The notes: generated from the letters alone by a model not told the origin. Shown: positions 26,838-36,132, numbered from the stretch's first letter. The stretch is DNA of 64,000 nucleotides from G963708235 sp963708235 (GCA_963708235.1 OY970200.1:3348001-3412000), one strand, 5' to 3'. A program made the numbers and translations.

Positions 26838-28070
26838 ATGAAGATCATCCTCGCCGGCCTCGCCGTGGTCCTCCTGGCGCCACTCCCGGTCGCCGCCGGC
26901 GATGCTGCTGCCCGTGCTGCTGACAGTCCTGCTGCTGCCAGAGCCGCCGCTGCCAGTGCTACCGCTCGTGCCGACGTACCGCCGGGCGGGTTGTTCGACG
27001 ACGACGACACCTCGATTCACCAGGGATGGATCGAGGCGATCGCCGCCGAGGGGATCACCAGGGGATGCAACCCTCCGAGAAATGACCGGTTCTGTCCCGA
27101 CACACCGGTGACCCGGGGACAGATGGCCGCCTTCATGGTGCGGGCGCAGGGGTTGCCCCGTACGCCCGGGTCGACCTTCGACGACACCGCCGGCTCGGTG
27201 TTCGCCGCCGACATCGAGGCTCTTGCCGCCGCCGGTGTCACCCGAGGATGCAACCCACCCGCCAACAAGCGGTTCTGCCCGGACCAACCGGTGTCCCGGG
27301 GTCAGATGGCGGCGTTCCTGACCCGGGCATTCGATCTCGGCGACGCCGGCACCGATCGATTCTCCGATGACGACGGATCGATCTTCGAAGCTGACATCGA
27401 GGCCATCGCCGCAGCCGGGATCACCTCGGGGTGCGGCGAGCGGGCGTTCTGCCCGGGTCGTCCGGTCACCCGCGCCGAGATGGCGGCGTTTTTGGGTCGC
27501 GCACTCGGATTGCGACCGATCGAGGTGCCGCCGCGTGCGGCAACCGTCGCCCTCATCGGCCGCGACGCCTGGGGGGCGTTACCTCCCGGGAACGGTCTGG
27601 TCGACCACGAGATCGACCGGATCACGATCCATCACGCCGGCACCGCAGTCGGGACGACCGGCCCCGCCCAGTTCCGGAGTTGGCAGATGTACCACCGCAG
27701 CGTGGGCTGGCCCGATCTCGCCTATCACTTCATCATCGGTCGCAACGGCGAGGTGTACGAGGGCCGACCGTTCTCGAAGGCGGGAGACACCGCCACCGCC
27801 TACGACACCGCCGGACATCTGCTGTTGGTGATGGAGGGCGACTTCGGGGTGAGCACCCCCACCGCCGGACAACTCGAGGCGCTGGCCCGGATGGTGGCGT
27901 GGGGATCGAGCCGGTTCGGGGTGCCGGTCGACGAGATCACCGGTCACCGCGATCACGCCGCCACGGTTTGCCCGGGGACCTCGCTCTACGCCAGGATCAC
28001 CGACGGTTCCGTCGCACAGCGGGCGGCGGAACTGATCGCCGCCGGTGGGGTCACCCTCGTCGAGAGCTGA
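26838..28070 (+). CDS. Secreted N-acetylmuramoyl-L-alanine amidase with three SLH-like modules
   Basis: A 410-residue exported wall hydrolase. A signal peptide (IILAGLAVVLLAPLPVAAG) and an Ala-rich spacer precede three S-layer-homology-like modules (about residues 50-215), the first two with GCNPPxNxxFCP, the third shortened to GCGERAFCPG, each with RGQMAAFL or RAEMAAFL. The C-terminal domain (235-370) is an amidase-2/PGRP fold: DRITIHHAGTA (zinc His), LAYHFIIGRNGEVYEGRPFS and GHRDHAATVCPG (second zinc His and Cys). It should cleave the lactyl-peptide bond of peptidoglycan while held to the wall by the SLH-like modules. It converges with vapC. Confidence 0.9.
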   Translation: MKIILAGLAVVLLAPLPVAAGDAAARAADSPAAARAAAASATARADVPPGGLFDDDDTSIHQGWIEAIAAEGITRGCNPPRNDRFCPDTPVTRGQMAAFMVRAQGLPRTPGSTFDDTAGSVFAADIEALAAAGVTRGCNPPANKRFCPDQPVSRGQMAAFLTRAFDLGDAGTDRFSDDDGSIFEADIEAIAAAGITSGCGERAFCPGRPVTRAEMAAFLGRALGLRPIEVPPRAATVALIGRDAWGALPPGNGLVDHEIDRITIHHAGTAVGTTGPAQFRSWQMYHRSVGWPDLAYHFIIGRNGEVYEGRPFSKAGDTATAYDTAGHLLLVMEGDFGVSTPTAGQLEALARMVAWGSSRFGVPVDEITGHRDHAATVCPGTSLYARITDGSVAQRAAELIAAGGVTLVES

Positions 28071-28143
28071 CGGGGCCGGCGACCACATCATCCGGGCCAT
28101 ACCCTGTGCCAGATGTCGCCGCATCGCGGCGGACCTCGACTCG

Positions 28144-28557
28144 TCAGCCCGCCACCAGCTCCACGGTGACCGCCAGGGCCGCATAGGTGGCGGCAGCACG
28201 CACGTCCCGGGTGGCCAACGCCAGACCGTTGTGGACCGCTGCCAGTGCAACGACGGCGTCGTACACCGCACCACCGGCAATGTCGTGGTGCGACAACACG
28301 ACGTGGAGTTGCCTGGCCACCTCGGCCGGCAACACCACGATTTCGGGGAAGTTCGCAGCGATGAGCGTGCAGGCATCGACCGGTGCAAGGCGGGCATCAC
28401 CGGGAAGCCGGGTCAACACCGAATAGGTCTCGGCCAGCGAATGAGCCGTCAGACATGGCTGGTCCCCGGCCAGATGACGACGCACCACGGCATGATGGGT
28501 GTGCGAACGAAGCAGATAGGCGACGGCGACGCCGGTGTCGACGGCGATGGTCGCCAT
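28144..28557 (-). CDS. vapC: VapC-type PIN-domain toxin
   Basis: A 137-residue PIN-domain ribonuclease. The four acidic metal ligands are in place: Asp7 (IAVDTGVAVAYLL), Glu43 (HSLAETYSVLTRL), Asp100 (GAVYDAVVALAA) and Asp118 (LATRDVRAA). Toxins of this kind cleave tRNA or rRNA and are held inactive by VapB. The gene lies 21 bp downstream of an AbrB-type antitoxin gene on the same strand. Its target cannot be told from sequence. It converges with the amidase gene. Confidence 0.88.
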   Translation of the reverse strand: MATIAVDTGVAVAYLLRSHTHHAVVRRHLAGDQPCLTAHSLAETYSVLTRLPGDARLAPVDACTLIAANFPEIVVLPAEVARQLHVVLSHHDIAGGAVYDAVVALAAVHNGLALATRDVRAAATYAALAVTVELVAG

Positions 28558-28578
28558 CAGGTCAGCGTCTCCATGAAC

Positions 28579-28818
28579 TCAGGGTCGTCCCGAGTCGATC
28601 AGGTCGAAGACGATGTCGTCGGTGATGACCGTCTCCGATTCGGCGACGACCACACCCTCGTCCGACTCGACGAGCCGAGCGGTCCGCCCACCGGGAACGA
28701 GACGAAGACCATCCCCGTAGCGACTGACATCCACCACCGAACCTGACGACAGACCGAGAGCGTCCCGAAATCGCTTCGGGACCACGATCCTGCCCATGGC
28801 ATCCATCCGTGTCTCCAT
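28579..28818 (-). CDS. vapB: VapB-type antitoxin of the AbrB/SpoVT fold
   Basis: A 79-residue protein whose first 45 residues form a swapped-hairpin AbrB domain (MGRIVVPKRFRDALGLSSGS, then GDGLRLVPGG). The acidic tail (LVESDEGVVVAESETVITDD) should wrap the VapC active site. It lies upstream of vapC in one operon and, as usual, probably represses it. The ATG at 28818 is favoured because TACGCT lies six bases before it (leaderless); an internal ATG at residue 5 or 8 would also keep the DNA-binding domain. Confidence 0.85.
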   Translation of the reverse strand: METRMDAMGRIVVPKRFRDALGLSSGSVVDVSRYGDGLRLVPGGRTARLVESDEGVVVAESETVITDDIVFDLIDSGRP

Positions 28819-28824
28819 GTCAGT

Positions 28825-28830
28825 AGCGTA
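28825..28830 (-). promoter_or_regulatory. -10 box TACGCT of vapBC (leaderless)
   Basis: On the minus strand TACGCT is followed by six bases and the vapB ATG. Confidence 0.5.
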
Positions 28831-28910
28831 CCATCTGGCTCCCAGCGCGCGGTTCGGATGGGGAGCGCCATGTCACCTGTCCGGGCAAGCTCGCCGTGTG
28901 TGGATCGGAC

Positions 28911-30305
28911 TCATCCTTCTGGGTGGGCTCCCGACAGCCCGACCAGGTCGAGGATGAGCTGTTTCACCTCGGTGGCGGCAATCCGGCTGCGGGCGTGGGT
29001 GCCGTCGCTGCACAGCAACACCGGGCCGTCCTGGTCGTTGGCCGGCAGACGGCCGTGGGTGCCCTTGACGTGGGTCGGGTCGAGCGAGATCACGCTCAAC
29101 GTGCCCCGGAACCCGAGTTTGCGCTTGAGCAGGGTGAGCCCGGCCTTGGCCTTGGCGGTGCGGTCGTCCGGGTCGAAGAACAGCTCCACCGGGTCGTACC
29201 CGGGTTTGCGATGGATGTCGACGGTGCGGGCGAAGTCGGGGGCGCGGTCGTCGTCCAACCAGTAGTAGTAGGTGAACCAGGCATCCGGATCGGCCACCAG
29301 GACCAGCTCGCCGGACCGCTCGTGGCCCAGACCGGCATCCCTGATCCCGTCACCGGCGAGCACCTCGGCGACACCGGGGAGATCGGCGAGCGCCTCGGCG
29401 ACCCGGGTTATCGACTTCCGGTCCCGGACGTAGACATGGGCGATCTGGTGGTCGGAGACGGCGAACGCCGCCGAGGTCCACGGGTCGAGGTACTCCATCC
29501 CCGCCTGGGTGTACACCGACAGCAGCCCGGCCCGGCGGAGGTGTCGGTTGACGTCGACCGGTCGCCTCGCCGGGGTGATCCCGTATTCCGACACCACCAC
29601 CACGGCGGCTCCCGATGCCCGGGCGTCCTCGGCAAGCGCCCCGGCCACCTCGTCGATGGCGACGGCGGCGGCCACCGCCTCCGGACCGTCGGGTCCGAAC
29701 CGCTGCAGGTCGTAGTCGAGGTGGGGCAGGTAGACCAGGGTCAGATTCGGTTGGTCCTCGGTGATGACGGTGCGGGCGGCGTTGCCGATCCACTGCGAGG
29801 AAGTGATGTCGGCGGTGGGCCCCCAGTACTGGAACAGGGGGAACGTCCCGTGGAGATCGGTGAGTCGGTCGTGAAGCGCCGGGGGGTCGGTGTAGCAATC
29901 GGGAGACTTGCGGCCGTCGGCGTGATAGACGGGGCGTGGCGTCACGGTGAGGTCGGTGGTGGCGGCCATGGCGTACCACCAGCACAGGTTGGCGACGGTG
30001 AAGTCGGGGTCACGGCGACGTGCCGTCTCCCACACCTTCTCACCCTGGACCAGGCGGTTGCTCTGCCGCCACACCAGCACCTCGCCGAGGTCGCGGAAGT
30101 ACCACCCGTTGCCGACGATGCCGTGGTCGGACGGCATCCCGCCGGTGACCATCGATGCCTGGACGGTGCAGGTGACCGCAGGGAACACGGTGTCCAGCGA
30201 TGCCTGGAAGCCGTACTCACCCACCGCCCGGACCCGGGGCATGTGTGCCAGCAGTGCCGGGGTCAGACCGACGATGTCGAGTACCACCACACGTTGTTGT
30301 GTCAT
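28911..30305 (-). CDS. Alkaline-phosphatase-superfamily phosphodiesterase of the Ebo-type cluster
   Basis: A 464-residue metal-dependent nucleotide pyrophosphatase/phosphodiesterase-like enzyme. Motifs in order: VVVLDIVGLTP (first metal Asp), TVFPAVTCTVQASMVTGG (the Thr region that supplies the nucleophile), SDHGIVGNGWYFRDL, VYLPHLDYDLQRFGP (metal Asp/His) and VVSEYGITPARRPVDVN. No signal peptide is seen, so it is probably cytoplasmic. It is the last gene of the seven-gene cluster; its ATG overlaps the eboE stop (ATGA). Homologues accompany Ebo genes in other bacteria. I infer that it hydrolyses a phosphodiester intermediate; the substrate is unknown. Confidence 0.85.
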   Translation of the reverse strand: MTQQRVVVLDIVGLTPALLAHMPRVRAVGEYGFQASLDTVFPAVTCTVQASMVTGGMPSDHGIVGNGWYFRDLGEVLVWRQSNRLVQGEKVWETARRRDPDFTVANLCWWYAMAATTDLTVTPRPVYHADGRKSPDCYTDPPALHDRLTDLHGTFPLFQYWGPTADITSSQWIGNAARTVITEDQPNLTLVYLPHLDYDLQRFGPDGPEAVAAAVAIDEVAGALAEDARASGAAVVVVSEYGITPARRPVDVNRHLRRAGLLSVYTQAGMEYLDPWTSAAFAVSDHQIAHVYVRDRKSITRVAEALADLPGVAEVLAGDGIRDAGLGHERSGELVLVADPDAWFTYYYWLDDDRAPDFARTVDIHRKPGYDPVELFFDPDDRTAKAKAGLTLLKRKLGFRGTLSVISLDPTHVKGTHGRLPANDQDGPVLLCSDGTHARSRIAATEVKQLILDLVGLSGAHPEG

Positions 30306-31471
30306 CCGGAGACCTCCACACATCCCAGGTCGACAAGTCGATCCCGGGTCCACGACAGTTCCTGGGCAAGCGCCGCCGCCAGCTCACCGTCCGAACCCGG
30401 GCGGCGTTCCGGGGGCAGCACGTTCCATGTGTAGGTCTCGACCTCGAGGATGCGGGTGAGCGGCACCGGTCCCCCGACGAATACCGACAGCGCATCCACC
30501 AGTACGTCCTGGGTGGTCTCCTCACCGGCGACATGGACCGGTTGGTGGAAGTGGACCCTCCACTCGGTGTCGCCGGGAAAGCTCCCGTCGGCGACGGCGG
30601 CATCGACCAGACCGACGTCGTCGAGACCGGTCACCCCGGCCCCGTTTCTGGTCCGTGTCTGGTGGAGAAAGCGAGGCTCGTCGTAGCGTCGTAGCGTCTC
30701 CTGACGCCGGTCGGTGGCGTCGTCGGCGAGACGCAGCGCACTGGCGACCTGGAGCTTGACCGCCGGGACGCCTGACTCGCCGAGCACCCCGGCGGTGGCA
30801 CCAGGATCCTCGAACTCGACGGCGAGGTGGCAGGCGTCGAGCGCCACCCCGATGTACGGAGCGAGCGGAGCCACAGCCGTAGCCACCGCCGGGACGGTGT
30901 CGAGGACACAGCCCGGCTCCGGTTCGAGACCCACCACCACGGTCCGACCCGACTCGGCCGAGTCCACCGCCAGATCATCGGCGAGCCGGGCCACGTTGCC
31001 CATCGCCGCCGTCACCGCCTCCGCATCGAGCCACCCGGCCCAGCCGAGCGGGAGCGTGGATATGGCGCCGGTCTCGACATCATCGGGAAGGAGGCGGCCC
31101 AGCAGAAACACAAGATCCCAGGTGTAGTCGAGGCGTCGCCGGTCGGTCCAGTCGGGGAGATAGACGTCGCGCTTGACCACGTCGGCGTGGAAACCTCCGT
31201 AGGGGAAGCCGTTGAGGGTCACCACCTCGAGCCGGTTGCGTTCCAACGCCGTGCGCAATTCGGCCAGCTGGTGCGGATCGCTGCGGAGCCTGGTGGCCAC
31301 ATCCGCCGCCAGCCACAACCCGACCCCGAGACGGGGAACATCGAGGATGCGTCGCACCTCCGCCGCCACCTCGTCGAGCTGGCGGATCACCCCTGCCGGA
31401 TCCTCGGCCGGATGGACATTGGTGCAGTAGGCGAGATGGATGGTCGACCCGTCGGGATGGCGGAACCGCAT
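30302..31471 (-). CDS. eboE: EboE-like metabolite-traffic protein (xylose-isomerase-like TIM barrel)
   Basis: A 389-residue TIM-barrel protein with the family opening LAYCTNVHPAEDPAGVIRQL and the blocks VVTLNGFPYGGFHADVVKRD and RRLDYTWDLVFLL that I associate with EboE. Further barrel motifs are VVVGLEPEPGCVLDTV and IGVALDACHLAVEFEDP, which hold the metal Glu, Asp and His of the isomerase/endonuclease-IV fold. Ebo proteins are needed for export or maturation of metabolites such as scytonemin in cyanobacteria, but the reaction is not established. Start codon overlaps the upstream stop by one base (TGATG), and its own stop overlaps the next start by four. Confidence 0.85.
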   Translation of the reverse strand: MRFRHPDGSTIHLAYCTNVHPAEDPAGVIRQLDEVAAEVRRILDVPRLGVGLWLAADVATRLRSDPHQLAELRTALERNRLEVVTLNGFPYGGFHADVVKRDVYLPDWTDRRRLDYTWDLVFLLGRLLPDDVETGAISTLPLGWAGWLDAEAVTAAMGNVARLADDLAVDSAESGRTVVVGLEPEPGCVLDTVPAVATAVAPLAPYIGVALDACHLAVEFEDPGATAGVLGESGVPAVKLQVASALRLADDATDRRQETLRRYDEPRFLHQTRTRNGAGVTGLDDVGLVDAAVADGSFPGDTEWRVHFHQPVHVAGEETTQDVLVDALSVFVGGPVPLTRILEVETYTWNVLPPERRPGSDGELAAALAQELSWTRDRLVDLGCVEVSG

Positions 31472-32355
31472 CAGTCGGGACGCTCACCACGCAACACCGA
31501 GCTCCCGGCAAAGGTCGCCGCCGGCTCCGACTCGGTCCCCGAACCATCGAGCCCAGAAACATCGAGCTCGAGCCGGTCGCTCTGTGCATAGAACGCCACC
31601 GGGTTGCGCCACACCACCTTGTCGATGGTGTCCTCGTCGAAACCGGCGTCACGCATCGCCGCCGCCGTCTTCACCACCTTGAGCGGGTCGCTGTGACCCC
31701 AGTCGGCGGCGGAGTTGACCAGCATCCGCTCCGTCCCGTACTCCTCGAGGATGCGAACCATCCGCACCTCGTCCATCTTGGTGTCGGGGTAGATGGAGAA
31801 CGCCGCCCAGCAGCCGCTCTCCACCACCATGGCAACGGTGAGTTCGTTGTTGTGATCGATGGCCACCCGACCCGGATCGATCCCTGACTCCCGGACCAGC
31901 TCGATACTGCGTCGGGTCCCGGCCGCCTTGTCGCGGTGCGGGGTGTGCACCAGGGCGGGCAGGTCATGCTTTCTGGCCAGATCGAGTTGGGTGGCGAAGA
32001 CCTCGTCCTCGGCCGGGGTCATCGAGTCGTACCCGATCTCGCCGACGGCGACCACCCCGTCCTTGGCCAGGTAGCGGGGCAGCACTGCCAGCACCTCGTC
32101 ACGCAACCCCGGATCGTTGGCTTCCTTGGGGTTGAGGGCGATGGTGCAGTGGTGGCGTACCCCGAACTGGGCGGCACGGAAGGGCTCCCATCCGAGCAGC
32201 CCGTCGAAGTAGTCGACAAAGCTCCCGACGTTGGTGCGGGGCTGACCCAGCCAGAACGCCGGTTCGACGATGGCGGTGACACCGGCGCCGGCCATCGCCC
32301 GATAGTCGTCGGTGGTGCGGGAGGTCATGTGGATGTGGGGGTCGAAGACGGGCAT
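31471..32355 (-). CDS. eboB: TatD-family metal hydrolase, EboB-like
   Basis: A 294-residue amidohydrolase-fold protein. The N-terminal FDPHIHMTSRT (two metal His), the later VAVGEIGYDSMTPAEDEVFA (metal Glu), LVHTPHRDKA, VAIDHNNELT and the final MLVNSAADWGHSD (metal Asp) fit the TatD group. The clustered homologues are called EboB. It starts at 32355 with AGGAG eight bases upstream and lies five bases after the eboA stop. Substrate is unknown; by fold it hydrolyses a C-N or phosphoester bond. Confidence 0.87.
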   Translation of the reverse strand: MPVFDPHIHMTSRTTDDYRAMAGAGVTAIVEPAFWLGQPRTNVGSFVDYFDGLLGWEPFRAAQFGVRHHCTIALNPKEANDPGLRDEVLAVLPRYLAKDGVVAVGEIGYDSMTPAEDEVFATQLDLARKHDLPALVHTPHRDKAAGTRRSIELVRESGIDPGRVAIDHNNELTVAMVVESGCWAAFSIYPDTKMDEVRMVRILEEYGTERMLVNSAADWGHSDPLKVVKTAAAMRDAGFDEDTIDKVVWRNPVAFYAQSDRLELDVSGLDGSGTESEPAATFAGSSVLRGERPD

Positions 32356-32360
32356 TGCGT

Positions 32361-33074
32361 TCACTCCTGGGGTGGCCGCTGGGCAAGCGCGGCATCGGCG
32401 GCGGAGCGGCGCTCCGGGATCGGGCTGTTGACCTCGGCGGTGATGGCGTCGAGCACGTCGGTGGGCGGGTACCGGTCGATCAGCGGCCAGACCCCACCGG
32501 GGACATCCCGCCCGGCGGCAACCCGTTCCAGGACATACCCGGCGAGCATCCGCGCCATCTCCGGGGTGGCGCGATCGATCAACCCCTCGATGCGTTCCAC
32601 GGGGATGCCCATGAACACACACTTGAGCGCCGCCTGGGCGAGGGCGGTGTCGTCGAGGGTGGCGAGCGTGTGGGACCCCATGGCGGCGGCGACCAGACGG
32701 GTGTCGTTGGTCCGCAGGGCATCCTCGATGATCGGCGTCGCCACGGCACCCACCGGGACCACGTCGAAGGCCCGCAGCACCGCACGGCGTTCTGCGGCGT
32801 CACCGTGGCGGTACAGCCCGGGGATCTCGTCGTCGGCGGACGGTCCGGCGGCGGTGAGCAGGGCGACCCGGGCGGCATCGTCGACGGTCCAGGCGAACAG
32901 GTCGCCGGGGTCATCATCGGGATGGAGGGGACCGCGCCCCACCTTGCGACCAACAGCTGGGAACCGGCTCTGGATCTCGGAAGGATCGGCAGCGACGGCC
33001 GCCACGGACTCGTCGAGCCACCCCGCCGCCGCGTCGTCGATCTGGAGACGCAAGGTGGTCTCGTATGCGTTCAT
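32361..33074 (-). CDS. eboA: EboA-domain protein
   Basis: A 237-residue helical protein. The segment GVWPLIDRYPPTDVLDAITAE and the HEAT-like stretch from about residue 85 (RAVLRAFDVVPVGAVATPII, then ALRTNDTRLVAAAMGSHTLA) are characteristic of EboA-like proteins, whose biochemical role is unknown. It contains the alternating helices expected for a scaffold. The ATG overlaps the stop of the upstream isomerase gene by four bases (ATGA), which supports one transcript. Assignment rests on both sequence and the adjoining EboB, EboC and EboE genes. Confidence 0.82.
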   Translation of the reverse strand: MNAYETTLRLQIDDAAAGWLDESVAAVAADPSEIQSRFPAVGRKVGRGPLHPDDDPGDLFAWTVDDAARVALLTAAGPSADDEIPGLYRHGDAAERRAVLRAFDVVPVGAVATPIIEDALRTNDTRLVAAAMGSHTLATLDDTALAQAALKCVFMGIPVERIEGLIDRATPEMARMLAGYVLERVAAGRDVPGGVWPLIDRYPPTDVLDAITAEVNSPIPERRSAADAALAQRPPQE

Positions 33075-33934
33075 GACACCGTCTCCAGGGTGGGCCGCAC
33101 CCGCTCGGAGCGGCGAAGGTAGGCGATCGACTCGGGGACGACGGTGTGGGCGGTATGGCTGTGCCGGCTCAGCTCCACCGCCACCAGCCCGCCGTATCCG
33201 ACCTCGGTGAGGGCGGCGAGCGCCACCGGGACGTCGAGATCGCCCTCTCCGAAGGCGAGATGCTCGTGGACCCCGCGGCGCATGTCCTCGATCTGGACAT
33301 GGAGCAGCCGGTCGGCGACGGCGTCGATGCATTCGGCGACGGTCCGGTCCTCGACGACGAGGCAATGACCCACATCGAGAGTGATCCCCAGCGCCGGCGG
33401 ATTCCCGAGCAGGTCGGCGAGCCGTTGCCAGTCGGCGATGGTCTCGACCAACATCCCGGGCTCGGGTTCGAAGGCGAGCGGGACGCCGTGTTCGGCGGCA
33501 ACCGTCACCAGATCGGCGCAGCCGCCGGCGAGCCGCTCCCACCCGGTGTCGGTTTCGGTCCCTGCGGGGAGACGCCCTGACCACAGATGGACGGCTTCGG
33601 CTCCGAGACGCTCTGCAATGGCGATGGCTCGGTGCAACAGATCCAGTCGGCGTTCCCTGCCTTCCGGCGAGACCAGCGTCGGCTCGTGTTTGCGGTGGGG
33701 GTCGAGGAGGAACCGGGCGCCGGTCTCGACGACGATGGCCAGGCCGAGGTCGCCGAGTCGGTCGGCGAGTGCCGCCAGCCGGGTGTCGCAGTCGTAGCCG
33801 TAAGGATCGAGGTGCCCATGGTCGAGCGTGAGGGCGATGCCCTGGTAGCCGTGATCGGCGATGAGGGTGAGGGCGCCATCGAGGTCGTGGTCGCGCAGCC
33901 CGTTGCTGCAGTAGGCGAACCGCAGGCCCGCCAT
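33071..33934 (-). CDS. Sugar-phosphate isomerase/epimerase-like TIM-barrel protein
   Basis: A 287-residue AP-endonuclease-2/xylose-isomerase-like barrel. It opens LRFAYCSNGLRDHDLDGALT, resembling EboE but shorter. Metal-binding segments are VPLAFEPEPGMLVETI (Glu), LGITLDVGHCLVVED (Asp, His), LLHVQIEDMRRGVHEHLAFG (Glu, Asp, His) and LVAVELSRHSHTA (final Glu). Such enzymes isomerise or epimerise sugars or inositols, so an action on a cyclitol or sugar intermediate of this cluster is plausible. It begins one base after the prenyltransferase stop and ends overlapping eboA. Confidence 0.82.
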   Translation of the reverse strand: MAGLRFAYCSNGLRDHDLDGALTLIADHGYQGIALTLDHGHLDPYGYDCDTRLAALADRLGDLGLAIVVETGARFLLDPHRKHEPTLVSPEGRERRLDLLHRAIAIAERLGAEAVHLWSGRLPAGTETDTGWERLAGGCADLVTVAAEHGVPLAFEPEPGMLVETIADWQRLADLLGNPPALGITLDVGHCLVVEDRTVAECIDAVADRLLHVQIEDMRRGVHEHLAFGEGDLDVPVALAALTEVGYGGLVAVELSRHSHTAHTVVPESIAYLRRSERVRPTLETVS

Positions 33935-33935
33935 C

Positions 33936-34835
33936 TCAGGTCACCGCACGCCGTTTGGCGAGCCGTTGCGCCATCGGCCACAGCGAGCCGATCAGCGACC
34001 CCAATCTCCGGTGACCGGTGGCGATCAGCAAGGCGGATTGCAGCGGGATCAGGGCGAGGACACCAGATCCGACCATCTGCTGGAGCGTCTTCGGGCTGGG
34101 ATCGGCGACGGCGGCCAGCCCGGAGCGGATCTGGGTCGCCGTGTAGGCGGTCAGCGGAACGAAGCCGTCGAGTCGTCGGCGTCGGGAGCCGAACAGCACC
34201 GCCAGGGTGGCGACGCCGGCGACGATCCCGGCGGCGATCGTCGCCTTCCGGGCGAAGTCGGTGGTGGCGCCTTCCACCTCACGCCGGCTCACCGTGGTGA
34301 GAAGCAGGGTGTGGGCGCCGACCGCGGTTGCGGCGGGAACCGCATATCGCATCTGACCGGCGGTGGCGCCGAGCAGCACATCGAGAACCCGGCAGGCCGC
34401 CATCGCCGCCGGGCCGGCGGCGGTGTTCTTGAGGACCAGGTCGTAGGCATAGACGGTGGTGGCGAGCGGGACAGCGATCCCGAGCGCACGCCGTCCGTTG
34501 AGGGCGGCGACGGCGATCCCGGCGGCGGCGAGGACGTGAGCGAGTTGGGCGGCCTGTTGCGGGGTCACCCGACCCGACGGGATCGGACGGTGCGGGCGCT
34601 CGGCGGCATCGACGTTGCGGTCGGCGTAGTCGTTGAGCGCCATCCCGGCCAGGTAGATCAGCGAGGAGGAGAGCGGGAGCGAGTAGGCCCGTGCGGGTAG
34701 GCCTCGATCGCCGCAGGCGAAGGCAGCTCCGGCAAGGGCGTCACCAGGGACGCTGGCCACGGCGGGGAGTCGAACGAGTTCGGCGAGATCGGAGAACGAC
34801 GGACCGGCCGTCGCGGTCACCTGCGGTTCGGTCAT
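33936..34835 (-). CDS. eboC: UbiA-family prenyltransferase, EboC/SCO3242-like
   Basis: A 299-residue intramembrane prenyltransferase with about eight helices. The first Asp-rich motif is NDYADRNVDAAERPHRPIPS (NDxxDxxxD), which binds Mg2+-diphosphate; the second lies around YAYDLVLKNTAAGPAAMAAC. UbiA enzymes move a prenyl chain from a prenyl diphosphate to a polar acceptor. Here the neighbours suggest the two substrates: a polyprenyl diphosphate synthase lies upstream as donor supplier, and inositol-3-phosphate synthase directly precedes it as acceptor supplier. It starts seven bases after the ino1 stop. The acceptor is inferred, not shown. Confidence 0.87.
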   Translation of the reverse strand: MTEPQVTATAGPSFSDLAELVRLPAVASVPGDALAGAAFACGDRGLPARAYSLPLSSSLIYLAGMALNDYADRNVDAAERPHRPIPSGRVTPQQAAQLAHVLAAAGIAVAALNGRRALGIAVPLATTVYAYDLVLKNTAAGPAAMAACRVLDVLLGATAGQMRYAVPAATAVGAHTLLLTTVSRREVEGATTDFARKATIAAGIVAGVATLAVLFGSRRRRLDGFVPLTAYTATQIRSGLAAVADPSPKTLQQMVGSGVLALIPLQSALLIATGHRRLGSLIGSLWPMAQRLAKRRAVT

Positions 34836-34842
34836 GGGGCCA

Positions 34843-36036
34843 TCACCGGCGACCCGACCCCTTCGATCCTGTCGGGCTCACAGGGTCGCCGCCCAGTTGC
34901 GCCGTCCATTCGCAGAGGGCGGTGAACTGCGGGCCGAGACGGTCGTCGTCCGAGCCGACCGGATCCTTGAAGAAGAACCCGAGTTCGGGGATCGGACCGC
35001 CGACACCCCTGGCGTGTGCAGCGGCGGTGAGCCGGGCCAGATCGATCACCAGCGGCGCCGCCAGCGCCGAGTCGCATCCCTGCCAGGTGAACTGGAGGTT
35101 CATCCGGGTGCCGAGGAAGCCCTCGAAGTGGACGTGATCCCACGCCGTCTTCCACTCCCCCATATCGGGAACGTGGTCGATGTGGACCTTGGAATGGACC
35201 TCGTTGGGCAGGATCCGATCGAGGGCCTGGGCCTTGGTGTCGAGCTTGGATGCGGCGAAGTGGGGATCGGCGAGACGGTCCCCGTCACCACCGCCGAGGA
35301 TGTTGGTCCCGACCCAGGAGAGGACCCGCAGCGACCGGTCGGCGAACATCGGGGCAAGGACCGTCTTGAGGAGCGTCTCGCCGGTCTTGCCGTCGCGGCC
35401 GACGAAGGGGATCCCGGCTTCGGTCGCCATGGCAACGAGGGCGGGGACCGTGGTGGCGGCGGCGGGGGTGAAGTCGACGAAGGCGCTGCCGGATCGGAGA
35501 GCGGCAAGGGCCGAGACCACGCTGACCGGGCAGGTCGACCACTCGGAAAGTGCCGCATCGAGTTCCGAGCTGTTGCGGGGAGCGTGCTCCCAGGCGGGTG
35601 GGGCCTCGGTCGAGGCGAGATTGATGACGACGATGCGGTCGAGGTCGTGGCGTTGTCGGAACGAGGTCAGGTCCTCGTGGATGCGGTCGACGACCGCGGC
35701 GGGGCTGAGCTCGTCGCCAGGGGGCATCACCACGATCTCGCCGTCGGCGGCGACGAGACGGTCGGCGACACCGGCCACCAGGTCCCGGGGAAACACACCT
35801 TCGGCGGCGAGCTGCTCGGCGCGCTTGACCAGTGGCGTGGACACGACATCGTGCCCACCGAAAACCAGCGACTCCAACGGCGGCAGGGCGGCGGAATCGA
35901 GCGGGGGGTGGGCGGTGACCATCCCGGTGGGAGGGACGATGCCGCCACCGACCGCAGCGGTCCCGACGATGGCGGTGGTGGCGACCGAACCGCGGGCACC
36001 GACGATCCAGACACCGATTCTCGAGCTGTCGGGCAT
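34843..36036 (-). CDS. ino1: Inositol-3-phosphate synthase
   Basis: A 397-residue NAD-dependent enzyme that cyclises glucose 6-phosphate to inositol phosphate. It opens GVWIVGARGSVATTAIVG (Rossmann dinucleotide site) and contains FVDFTPAAATTVPALVAMA, GIPFVGRDGKTGETLLKTVL with the catalytic Lys region, LSWVGTNILGGGDGDRLADP and NLQFTWQGCDSALAAPLVID, all family landmarks. GGAGAG lies upstream of the ATG at 36036. It is the first gene of the Ebo-type operon, where other bacteria have the sugar-phosphate cyclase EboD. It may also feed mycothiol or phosphatidylinositol synthesis, but its tight linkage suggests a dedicated role. Confidence 0.92.
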   Translation of the reverse strand: MPDSSRIGVWIVGARGSVATTAIVGTAAVGGGIVPPTGMVTAHPPLDSAALPPLESLVFGGHDVVSTPLVKRAEQLAAEGVFPRDLVAGVADRLVAADGEIVVMPPGDELSPAAVVDRIHEDLTSFRQRHDLDRIVVINLASTEAPPAWEHAPRNSSELDAALSEWSTCPVSVVSALAALRSGSAFVDFTPAAATTVPALVAMATEAGIPFVGRDGKTGETLLKTVLAPMFADRSLRVLSWVGTNILGGGDGDRLADPHFAASKLDTKAQALDRILPNEVHSKVHIDHVPDMGEWKTAWDHVHFEGFLGTRMNLQFTWQGCDSALAAPLVIDLARLTAAAHARGVGGPIPELGFFFKDPVGSDDDRLGPQFTALCEWTAQLGGDPVSPTGSKGSGRR

Positions 36037-36132
36037 GGCCTCTCTCCTCGCCGTTGGTCTGCCGCTGGGAGCTTCGACGGGGGGTGGTCCCGGCAGTGGC
36101 AGAGCCTCACGCATGCGTGGCGCCTGGGTTCG